64,000 nt of DNA, taken from contig JAXCGZ010020799.1 of assembly GCA_037179515.1 (NCBI GenBank), positions 78,501 to 142,500 on the forward strand, in the 5' to 3' direction. Every line of letters begins with the position of its first letter. The first letter of the stretch is position 1. The notes below the pieces were generated by a model that was given only the letters and a program-made list of their open reading frames with translations, was not told where the DNA came from and searched no databases. Position numbers and translations under genes: made by a program. The DNA comes from Halocaridina rubra (taxonomy: Eukaryota > Arthropoda > Malacostraca > Decapoda > Atyidae). Of the stretch, positions 13,497 through 24,500 are shown in pieces.

Positions 13497-13635
13497 AGCG
13501 AGTGGGGGTGGATGCAGACAGGTTGTAGCTGGGGAATTCAGGCTTGATGCCCTTTCTAATGCCCTGCAGTGGGTTCGAGCACGAGTTTGTCACTTCCCAA
13601 ATCATGCGTTCTAACCACTGCACCACCATGGTCTC
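13497..13635 (-). repeat. SINE-A copy
   Basis: Nearly full reverse copy: gtgggggtggatgcagacaggttg, ggcttgatgccctttctaatgcc, gggttcgagcacgagtttgtcacttccc, gcgttctaaccactgcacca. Confidence 0.85.
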
Positions 13636-13895
13636 AATATATCTTATTATGGTATATTAAAACTTGTGCTGTGTCTTCGAAGTGTGTTTGTGATTTTTTG
13701 CAGGATTTACTACTTTCATGTATGATAAGATAAAGAATAGCAGTGTTGCATTTATTAAATGAGTAGAAATAATTTCGTTTGACTGTAAAACAATTTATAT
13801 TCAATATGATATTTATGATGGAAAACTCTGTATTTACAAAAGGAAATTTTACTTTTGGTCACTTTCACACCAAAGTGGTACGTCGCCACGTGTGA

Positions 13896-15590
13896 CATGC
13901 CATTTTGAACATAAGAACATAAGAATAGGGGACACTGCAACATGCCTACTGGCACACACGAGGCAGCTCCAATTTTGAATGGTATTTTCAGCATGTCTAA
14001 CCTATTCTATTCTACTCTACTTATTTATTCTATTTTTCTTTTTATGATTTTTCTAATAAGCACTAACCTATTCATATCCACCCTACCTCTGTCATATGTC
14101 TATCTAATCTACATTTGAAGGTGTCTAAGGTATTGGCATTTACTATCCTACTAGGAAGCCTGTTCCATGCATCAGCTACTCTATTACCAAACCAATTTTT
14201 ACCAATTTCCCTTCTGAACCTAAATTTATCAAGCTTAAATCCATTATTACGAGTTCTGGTTTGATCATGAATTTTTAAAACTTTATTAATATCTCCCTTG
14301 TTAATCCCTTTAAACCATTTATACACTTCAATCATATCCCCCCTAACTCTTCACCTCTCTAGAGAATGTAGATTAAGTTTTTTTAATCTGTCCTCATATG
14401 GTAGATTTCTGATATTGTGTATCATCTTGGTCATTCTTCGCTGCACTCTCTCCAAGGATTCAATTTCCATCCTATAATAGGGTGACCAGAATTGCACAGC
14501 ATAATCTAAGTGGGGCCTAACTAATGCAAGATAGAGCTGCAAAATAACTTTTTCCGTCCTATTGTTAACACTTCTCGAGTTAAATCCTAAAATTCTGTTT
14601 GCTTTATTTCTGACTGCTGTGCATTGCTCTCTTGGCTTAAGATAACTCGTATAGTCTTTTATGATACCCATTTTAACTACTTTACATTTTTCAACATTAA
14701 ATTCCATTTGCCATTTGTCCGACCATTCAGATAATCTATTTAGATCTTCCTGTAAAGCATGAATGTCTTCTTTTCCATTTATAATTCTACCTATTTTAGT
14801 GTCGTCTGCGAATTTACTTAGGTTACTACTGATATCCGAATCCAGATCATTTAGATGTACGATGAATAATAGGGGACCCAGTACCGAGCCTTGTGGTACC
14901 CCGCTAGTAACCGAGCCCCACTCCGATTTCTCTCCATTTATGCAAACCCTCTGTTTTCTGTCTTTTAACCATTGTTTGATCCATCTGAGAACAGCTCCTC
15001 TCTATACCATGAGCTTCCAGCTTTTTAACTAATCTTTTGTGAGGAACTCTATCAAAAGCTTTGCTAAAATCTAGATATATTGTATCATATTCTTTGCCAC
15101 AATCTACTGCCTCGTAAACTTCTGAATAAAAAGACAGTAAGTTTGTAAGGCACGAAAAACCCTTAAGAAACCCGTGTTGTGAAAGTTTTATCAGTCTGTG
15201 TAATTCTAGATGTGCCCTTATTTTATTTGCAATTATGGATTCTAGAATCTTACCCACTGTTGACGTTAAACTTACCGGCCTATAATTATTCTTTTTAACT
15301 CGTTCTCCTTTTTTAAATATTGGTACCACATCTGCCAATTTCCACTCCATGGGTACCGATCCTAATTTTATTGAATTATTAAATAATGCAGTTAGTGGAC
15401 AACTAAGCTCTTCCTTGCATTCCTTTAATATTCTAGCATATATTCCATCAGGTCCCGGAGATTTATGAGCCTTTAATTTATCTATTTCTTTTGTTACCTC
15501 CTCTCTCGTAATATTTATTGAACTAAGTATATTATCGGGACTGTCTTTGGTGTCTTTGGTTTGAAAGCGACCTTTATCTTGTGCATTTTG
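13896..15590 (-). mobile_element. LINE-B (CR1-like) copy, 5'-truncated, reverse strand
   Basis: In reverse it encodes an endonuclease-RT linker, RT with VPIFKKGERVKKNNYRPVSL, DTIYLDFSKAFDRVPH and FADDTKIG (about 14800), then LYLALVRPHLDYAVQFWSPY and the C-terminal block ending RHMTEVGWI (14072). The 3' end is the attcttatgttcttat motif at about 13905-13920. Frameshifts occur near 15000, and about 69 nt are deleted at 14645 relative to the copy at 34534. Inactive. Confidence 0.88.
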
Positions 15591-15653
15591 TTTTTCTCTT
15601 GACTTTTCAGTGTGTTTCTTTGATAAGTTTTGTTATTAAATTAATCTTCCTAA

Positions 15654-15788
15654 GAATGGAAATGGACATAAACAGGTTGGAGCTGGGGAGTTAAGGCTGG
15701 ATGCCCTTCTGGTGCCCCATGGTAGGCTCAAACACAGATTTGTCACCTCCAGAGTCGAACTTTCTAACCACTAAGGTACCGTGGGCCC
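15654..15788 (-). repeat. SINE-A copy
   Basis: gacataaacaggttggagctgggg, ggctggatgcccttctggtgccccatggtagg, then tttgtcacctccagagtcgaac and the head ending gtgggcccc. Confidence 0.8.
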
Positions 15789-15911
15789 CATATACTATGT
15801 TGTGCCGTACTTTAGGCAAAACTACATACACATACATATATAATCAATGCAATCCATTTGTTGCTTTTTGATTTGTGCCTTATGACACTGAACTACTGCA
15901 ATTAGGCCTCT

Positions 15912-16051
15912 TTTAAATGAGGATGGACACAGATATGCTGGAACTGGGGTGGCTTAAGGCTGGATGCCTTTCTTAAAGCCTCAGGTGGGGTCACACACAG
16001 GTTTGTCACTTTGCAAGTTGAGTGTTCTCACCACTGCACTACTACGGCCAC
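15912..16051 (-). repeat. SINE-A copy
   Basis: gaggatggacacagatatgctgg ... aaggctggatgcctttcttaaagcc ... ggtttgtcactttgcaagttgagtgttctcaccactgc. Confidence 0.75.
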
Positions 16052-16199
16052 TTGAAAGATCTGAAATGCTAATGAATAATAACAGGGATCTAAGAATAAG
16101 GGGCTGCAGAGTCACAGACAGGTCATTTTCCTTTTCACTGGAAGCGTATTCTGAGTGAGCCATGGATCAGTTGTTTTAATATTCTTTTAATTATTTTTA

Positions 16200-16435
16200 C
16201 AAGTGTGACATCAGGATGGGCAAAGGAAATTGTGTTCATTGGGCCTGGGCACCAAGAAAGCATTTAGGAAAAAAATAGCAGTGTCAGGACAAGGTAGAAT
16301 AATGATGAGAAAGGAAGCAGAGAGAAGCAGATGGGGAGTGATGTGACTTGCTAGATGTATCAGGACAGGACAGAATAATGAGGAGAAAGAAAGCAGAGAG
16401 AAACAGATGGGGACTGTTGTGACTTGCTAAATGTT
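16200..16435 (-). repeat. Family B repeat, internally duplicated
   Basis: gtgtgacatcaggatgggcaaagg and gggcctgggcaccaag, followed by two copies of agaatgatgagaaaggaagcagagag..gacttgcta (16295 and 16373). Confidence 0.65.
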
Positions 16436-16485
16436 AAAGGTTATAATTAGTGGATCATTAAAAGCAATTTCTCTCTAACTTTCAG

Positions 16486-16639
16486 GTGATTCCTTGAACA
16501 TGTCATCAGAGCTAGGCGTAGAACGGCCCACAACATTACCCTTGCCGGAACCCCAAGAAGCCAGGAGAGTTCATTTTGGGGAGGTGAATAGCATCTTCAT
16601 CCGCGATGGCAGGACGGAAACATCAGCTAACCTCACCAG
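16486..16639 (+). CDS. MEPCE: MEPCE exon with start codon (coding 16500-16639)
   Basis: The exon follows a pyrimidine-rich tract ending in ttcag at 16485. The first 14 bases would be 5' UTR and the ATG is at 16500. It encodes residues 1-46 and splits codon 47 after two bases; the donor is GTACAC. The residues are rich in Glu, Pro and Arg and not conserved enough to identify the family alone; the frame is supported by exact phase joining to the next exon. Confidence 0.8.
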
Positions 16640-18492
16640 GTACACTTTCAAATTATATTTTAACTCTTTTATAATAGTGTATTGTTTATGTAGTTCAGTT
16701 AGTGAATGCTGAAAGTTGTTGACTAATATAGGAAGGTAAATGTGTGATTGTCCATGATGGAATAGCAGCATCATCTAACCTCTCTAGGGAAACTAACAAA
16801 TTAAATTTCTACTTCTTTATAATTGTACTTTGTTTATGCATTTTACTTTGTGGATGACCCAAGCAGGGTAATCAGGGAGGAATTGTCACCCCTTTATCCC
16901 CAAGGAGGTAAGAGGAGTGTTGGAGGAATGTTTGGCTTCTGAATGTGAGTTCTTTGACTCTGCCACCCCCTTGCAAGTAGCTTGCAGCAATTGTATATGT
17001 ATGTAGGTGGTAAAAGCTAAAAGCTATTAACTAATTAATGCATAGGGTGTGCTTTGACCTGGTCACACCCCTACAAGGGAGCTTACACCCACTGTATATG
17101 AATGTAGGTAGCAAAAGCTAAAAGCTATTAGCAAATTAGTGTACTGTTTTATTCAAATCCATGTGGTTTGGGCATTCTGTGAGCCCACACATGTGAATAT
17201 TTATTTGGAATGGTTTATGGTAGTTATATATTTTCTTTGTATTGTGGACACCGTGGCAGAGTGATAATGCTCGTGACTTTGATTCGTGAGGTCGAGGGTT
17301 CTCGGATCGCTGTGATCTGAGCTTAGAGTGGACATTCATTTAGGGTAACTTTCACACTTGCCAAAACTTAAAACCAACCACGCGTATTGTCTTTGTATTC
17401 CAGGGATCCAGATTTCAGGCCCAAGCGTTCCAGATCAGCCAGTTTCTCTGCAGGAGAATTTCGTTACGGCAACAAGAGGCGGAAGAAATACAGGGTTTTG
17501 CCTTCAAAATTCTTACTGGGAGGAAATATCACAGATCCATTGAATCTTGGGTCTTTGGACAAAGAAGAAGCATCGCAGTAAGTACTTTATATTAAAAATT
17601 TCCCTGTACAGATTGAATAAGAAGTTTAAAAAAAGTTCCCACTCCCAGTAAGGCTTTTTAGCCTGTCAGTAGGATCAGTTTGTCAATTGATCCTTGAGAA
17701 AATGTGGCTGGAGAATTAAGATTGGATGCCATGTTCCTGTCATCCCATGATTGTCTCGATCGTGGGTTGTTCTTTATCAGTGGTGACGTTAAAGAAAAAC
17801 TCCACTCCTGTATTTGCTGTGTCATAAGAGCCTACTTAAAGGGATAGGAATTTGGAACCAGTAATCTCCCTTTTTCCCAAGAATGGGAAGAAGCATTGGA
17901 GCCCTACTACTACAGTCCTTTTGTTACACTTGTGGCCACCCTTTCAAACTCAGCAGGCTGTGGCATCTATTAATGAAGTGTGTGTTCACTGACAATTTTT
18001 TTTTTTAAGCAAAATCTTTGTATTTACAGACTTGGTCTTGTGGAAGGGAGTGGAGGAGCAACAGCCAAGAAATCGGATGCTGTTCGCGTTTTGATTCCAC
18101 CAAATATCAACGATCCTCTGAACTTGGACGTTTCATCAGAAAACGAGGATTCCTTGAATGATGCTCTTCAGCGGCAGCTTCGGAGAAAACGGAGAAGCAG
18201 AGTAAGTGTCTTATTATACTTTTGACGCCATAGCACAATGGTTAGAATGCTCAATTTCGGAAGTGACAAACCCATGTTTGAGCCCATTGTTGGACGTTAG
18301 GAAGGGTATCCAGTCATCAACCCCCAGCTCTAACCTGCCTGTGTAAGCAGCCATTCAAATGGTAATTAATAGCGACACAAAAAAATTCATGGGGACAAGA
18401 TCTGAGGCCTTTTCCCATTCACTTATTAATTTACTGAAAATAAGTGACTGGAAATCCTCTCCTCTAAGTGTGTATGTTAAGTGGTATTATTA

Positions 18493-18534
<42 letters not shown>

Positions 18535-21500
18535 ACGCCAAGCAACAAGTCTAGCTGGAAAAAGTTTGAAACTGTAAACCATGTGGCCCCAGCAGTGGAA
18601 ACAAACTAGTGAGGCAAAGAGAAGAGATATGATCGAACAGATTATAATTATATGAAATAGTATAACTTAGTACAGTCTTGTAGTCTTGGCATTATTCTTC
18701 TATGATTTAAAAATATCAGCATCATAGTCTTCTTAAAAATTTATTTGTGCCTAGGTTAAAAGTTTGAAGCTTCATTGATTCGAAAACAACTCATACATAC
18801 TGTACTTTTTTTTTTCAGAAAAGAAAACGAAGACTGTCAGAGCCAAGCGGAGAGTTGCGCGAGTCCATTGGCTGTGAACCTTTGCGGTCAGAGAGCCTCG
18901 AAGAGTGCCAAACTGCGTATAGTGAATCAGAGGTATTCACTCCAATATCTGAAGTATTTCCCAAATTTTCGGTAGACAAATTACAGCCTCTAAGTGTGGA
19001 CACGGACTTAGCTGTGCCGACCATTGTCAGAGAAGACCAGCAAAAGTAAGTGCAAGATGGGTGTGTGAAGGAGGGGTTTTTTTCTTTTATGCAATTTTTG
19101 TTTCACTGTTATTCCCCAGTTGAATGGGGGTGGACACAGACACCTTGGAGCTATGGAATTAAGGATGGAGGCACTACCAATTGCCCCATGGCTGGCTCGA
19201 ACACAGATTTGTCATTTCCAGAGTCCAGCGCTCTAACCAATGCGGTCCCGTAAAGATAGCTTTGGTTAAATGGGAGAATGACTACTACTATTGCATTGCA
19301 TGTGTGTTGTAGTAGGCAGCTACAATGATAGGGAAACAAGAGGTAGGTAGTTCCTCCCTCTTTGACAAAGCAGGAAGAGGCAGAAATGATAGGGTATTTT
19401 TTTGCTGCCATTCTACTTCATTTCTTAAGATACAATTGTGGTTGACCATCTGACTTGGAAGGGCTGGGATATCTTGCTAAAAAAACAATTAATGTTGAGT
19501 AGTTTGTATATTATGATCAGTACTATAGAGTATGTTTATAAACTGTAGCTTTTTAATTTGAAGGAGTTCGTGATGTAAAGCAGGTTCTTTAATATTGTGC
19601 TCGTTGCAAGAGCTGACCAAAAGGGAATTTGAATAAGTCCATATTATCCCTCCACTAGACATGATCCATGAAATTTATTTTCAACTTTCTTCATCAGGGA
19701 GCCTTTGGGACAGCAACCGCCTACCACACCAACCAACAAACCTTCCACGAGCGGTTTCCAGAGACCAGCGTTCAAGAAACAACGAAGCAAGTCGGATAAC
19801 AAGATTGTCAGCCCCGTAATCCCCCAGCCTGGCGTTGATCGCAAACGACATCCGAGCCATTCGAGGCATAATGCAGAACAGCCTCATCTCAGCCAGCAGA
19901 ACTTGAAACTACCAAAGAAATTTAATCCCAAGAATGAGCTATTCCAATACGGCAACTATAACAAGTATTACGGCTATCGCAATCCGGATATGACTCCTGA
20001 CATGCGTCTGAATTACCTGCGACGGGAGTGGTTCGAAGGCAAAGACGTGCTGGATGTGGGCTGTAACATTGGACACATCACGTTGACGATCGCTCGAGAT
20101 TTCAACCCAAAGAGCGTGGTGGGCGTGGACATTGATAAAAAACTGGTTAATATAGCTCAGAAAAATATAAAACACTATATGCAAAAAGGGAACATGGAAG
20201 AAAATAACTTTCCAAAGTCGATGAAGTTACTGTACGGACCTCTGAAGCCGCAGATACCCGTCGAAGGTGGTCGGCGCTTCCCTTACAACGTTAAGTTTAC
20301 TCATGTAAGTTCTATATGGATATTTTACCTTTTATTTTATCCCCAATGATCTAAGAAGAGTGATCAAGGTAATAGTTTTTGGTAAATCTGTGCTTTGACT
20401 AAGCCAACCCCCCATTACAAGGAATAGCAGCTATAATGGTGAGTGTGGTGGTACCATAACCAATATTTCTTATTAATCTGCTTTTACGAGCAGTACATCA
20501 GGCATAATGTATTTTTATAAATCTAACCAATCAGTTAAGGAAATTTAAGTGTTATATAGTTTTTTGGCTCTCATTATCAAGGTAGACAGTATCTTTGCAC
20601 TGTTTCATGTCCTATAGATAATCCCATTTGATTGGGGGTGAACACATGCTTGTGGAATTAAGGCTGAATGTCCTTCATAACTCCCTGCTTTGGGATTGAA
20701 CCCTCACAAGTTGCATCCTAATTGAAAGGGGACTGAGTTTGACACAAAATGGTGGATACATACTTGGAGATGTGTTCTGTTTTGTATATATTTATTTTGT
20801 ACTTTCTATTTACTGGTGTATCATGTTTAATACTTCAGAAATTATACTGAATAAGGGGTTTGACTGACGAAAATTTCTTTTCCACACTCTCGCAGGCAAA
20901 TTATGTATTAGAATCGAATGAACTCCTAGAAACGGTCCGGCCAGAATTTGACGTCATTATGTGCCTGAGTATTACAAAATGGGTTCATCTCAACTGGGGT
21001 GACTCTGGTCTCAAGAGGTTTTTTCGGCGTATTTTCTACAATCTGAGACCGGGAGGTCGACTTGTTCTAGAGCCCCAGGGGTGGCCGTCTTATAATAAAC
21101 GGAAAAAACTCACGGTAAGTTACTGAAGATTTTTAATTAATCTCTTCCCCACCAAATTTTTGTTCAAAAAATTTGCAATTGCAGTCGAGAGAAGTCATTT
21201 TTCACACATCTTGCTCAATAATGGTAAGGCTGAGATCCCGTGAGTAGGGTTGGCTGACGTACTGTATAATTAAAAAAATACTTGTCTCCACCTTGGGAAG
21301 CCTCAGAGAGAGCCGTAATAGTCAAGAATTCTTGTTCAAATTGTGCTTTTATATGGTAACTCTTTGAAGAAATATCTTGTTATTGACAAAATATGTCAGA
21401 CAGGCAAATATGAGATATTTTGTCATTTCTGGGAAGAGACTAATTTACACTCTTATTATATAAAAGTTTTGCCTTCTTTAGCAGCATCTAGATAGGTGAA

Positions 21501-24500
21501 CTTTGGAATACCATCTCTTCTGGGTACCATATTGTGCAGCAAGTCCCTTTCATGCCTGATTACCTTTTATTATCCTTGGAATCCAAAGGGCATTGCACCT
21601 AATTCCTATAATAAATTTGTTATAGAACTTCTTCAACCTTTGACCACCTCAGTTGATGGTATACTCACCTAAGCTCGATGAGATGGCAGTGGTACAAATT
21701 CCTACAGTCCTTTTATTTAATGGCTTATCGTGTGGTTAATAATACTATCTACGTGTACTGTGTACCCTTTATTAGTAATTATAACATCTTCAGCACATTA
21801 TTGCCCTAATTTTTCTTTTATACTAAATATACTCATCAAATCTTTTGGCTTCTCCTGTCATGGATCAGCTAAGTGAAACAATCGTCTTCAAATCACCCTA
21901 TCCATTGTGTCCTCCTCCGTCGCACCACACATCCTCATGTCCTTCCTCACCACATCCATGAACCTCCACTCTGGTTTCTCCTGTCATGGATCAGCTTAGT
22001 TAAACAATTGTCTTCAACTCACCCTATTCATTGTGTCCTCCTCCGTTGCACTGCACATCCACATGTCCTTCCTCACCACATCCATGAACCTCCACTCTGG
22101 TTTACCTCTCCCTCTCAGCTCCAAGGCTTCAGGCATGACTCTGTGCCAAACAAATAATGAGGATTAACCCCAAATATACTGATAAATTAATTTTACATTC
22201 TGTTGCTTATTAAGGATTCAAGAGCAAAGAGCTGGTAATTCCTTCCTGAATTTTTCCTAGCCATAAAACAAACCTGACAATGTATGGTGAAACCTAGATA
22301 CTTTCATTTTGTATTAAGTTGTAGACTTCCTGATTGTTATGCTGTCGTACTGAAAAGCAAAAACAAATTCATGGATGTGGTGAGGGAGGAATGTGGGTGT
22401 GTAGTGTGACTTGAGGAGGACGCAGGTTTAGGAACATGGCGAGAGGGGTGAGATTGAGATGATTTGGGCATGTGGTAAGGAGGGACGAGGGGTGTGTTGG
22501 AAGAGGTACACCGAGGATGGAGTTGCTAGGCAGGAAAGGGAGAGGTTGGCTAAAGAGGAGGTTTATAGATGTGGTGAGAGAAGCAAGACTGTGATAGTTT
22601 GGGCATGTGGTAAGGAGGGATGAGGTGTGTTGGGAGAAATATACTGAGGATGGAGGTGCTAAGCAGGAGGGGGAGTGCTTGGCTAAAGAAGAGGTTTATG
22701 GATGTGGTGAGGGAGGACATGAGTGTGTGGTGTGAGAGGTAAGAATGCAGGTTTGGGGATGTGCTGAGAGAAGCGAGACTGCGATGGTTTGGGCGTGTGA
22801 TAAGGAGGGATGATGGAGTTGCCGGGCAGGAGGGAGGAGAGGTTGGCTAAAAAGGAGGTTTATGGATGTGGTGAGTGAGGACATAAGGGTGTGTGGTAAT
22901 GGAGGAGGACAGGGGCTAGGGCCATATGTAAACAATTGATCTGCTGTGGATTTGTTCCTAGTGCGGGGCATTAGGAAGGGCATAGACTTTTAATCCGCTT
23001 ATAGCTCCAACATGTCTATGTCCACCTCTTATTGAATAGGGACTAATTGTGACACATAAAACAGCGCTTACATACTGCAGAATAAGATTAGATTTTTGTT
23101 CCTAACAAGATTAATCGGTACAATAAGTTCTTTTATTACAGTTATGGCCACCCCGCTTGCTTCTTGTTAAATTCTGCAAAGACGAATACAGACCTATTCA
23201 CTAAAATTCTAATTTCACTTCTCGTCTCTTTTCAGATGCGCATTTTTGAAAACTACAAAAACATCCGATTGTTTCCCGACAAATTTAATGATTACCTGCT
23301 CCATGAAGTTGGTTTCAGCACAAGTGAAAAGATCATCACTCCTCAACATTCATCCAGGGGTTTTCAGAGACCTATTATTGTGTACACAAAGGTATGTTAA
23401 TTACATATTACCACTAATAACTTATATAGCTGTGACTGCGTTAGTGCAGGGGTTAGAGCGTACGACCTAGTAATTGCCTAACCCCCCCTAGTGGGGACCA
23501 TGGTTGTGTAGCGGTTAGTGTGTTTGACTCAAGAAGTGACAAGCCTGTGTTCGAGCCCATATTGGGGCATTAGGAAGGACATCCAACTGTAATTCCGGGG
23601 GTCCAACCTGTCTGTGTTTACCATTACCCATAATGGGGATATATAATGACAGATGAAACAGAAGAAAACAAAAAAATAAATGCCATCTTGTGGGTATTGC
23701 AAACCCAGTGGTCAGAGTACTTGACTTAGGAAGTGACAAACCCATATTTGAGTTCTCGAGGCATTAGGCAGGGCATCTAGCCTTAAATCCTCATTTTCAC
23801 CCTATTGGTATCCTGCCCTTTTCAAATTTATATTTTAACATAAAACAGCAAACAACATGTTATCAGGTCCCCTACAGTCAGAATAATCAATGACCAAACA
23901 TACTTCCCTGTATTACTTAAGAATTCCAACTAAAAGTGAGTGAAGATATGTTGGTTTTGTTCCCAATGAATTTCTTTCCATACCACAGAGCAATTGATAG
24001 GATAGGTTTAAATTGACTGGGCATGACAAAACCCTTTTTCTTTTTTCTTTTTTAAAAGTGGCCAGACACTTTAATTCATTGAGACAATCTATAATGTTGG
24101 AAAAAAAAAAAAAAAGAGATATACGTTACAAAAATCCTATAGTAAAAAGAGCAACTAAAGTGATTATAAAAATTTTAGTTTTGCATATTAAAGAAAGGGC
24201 AACTATATGTGGCCGCCTTGACCAATCACCAATGCTTGCAACTTTAATTCAACAGGTCGAGGGCTTGCAGCCCACCACGGTCTGAGGTTAGAAAGGGCAT
24301 TCACTCAGGGTAACAGTTACACTTGCCAACAAAGTCCTACGCAAGAAAGGCACCGTCCTAGTCATTAGTAGAAAAGGGAGTCTGTGTCGTAAAACCAGTC
24401 GGGGAGTAACTAAGTTGACAATTAAGACATGTTTTCATCACATTATGGTTGACATGTGACCTGTGAAACAGTTGTATAGAGAGATACACCGGGATTGATA

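Noticed and set aside
13755..13994. 79-codon reverse frame next to LINE-B
   Set aside because: Overlaps the LINE-B 3' end and has no recognisable product.
16494..16499. Upstream TTG as MEPCE start
   Set aside because: The ATG two codons later is the normal choice and the region before it is probably 5' UTR behind a splice acceptor.
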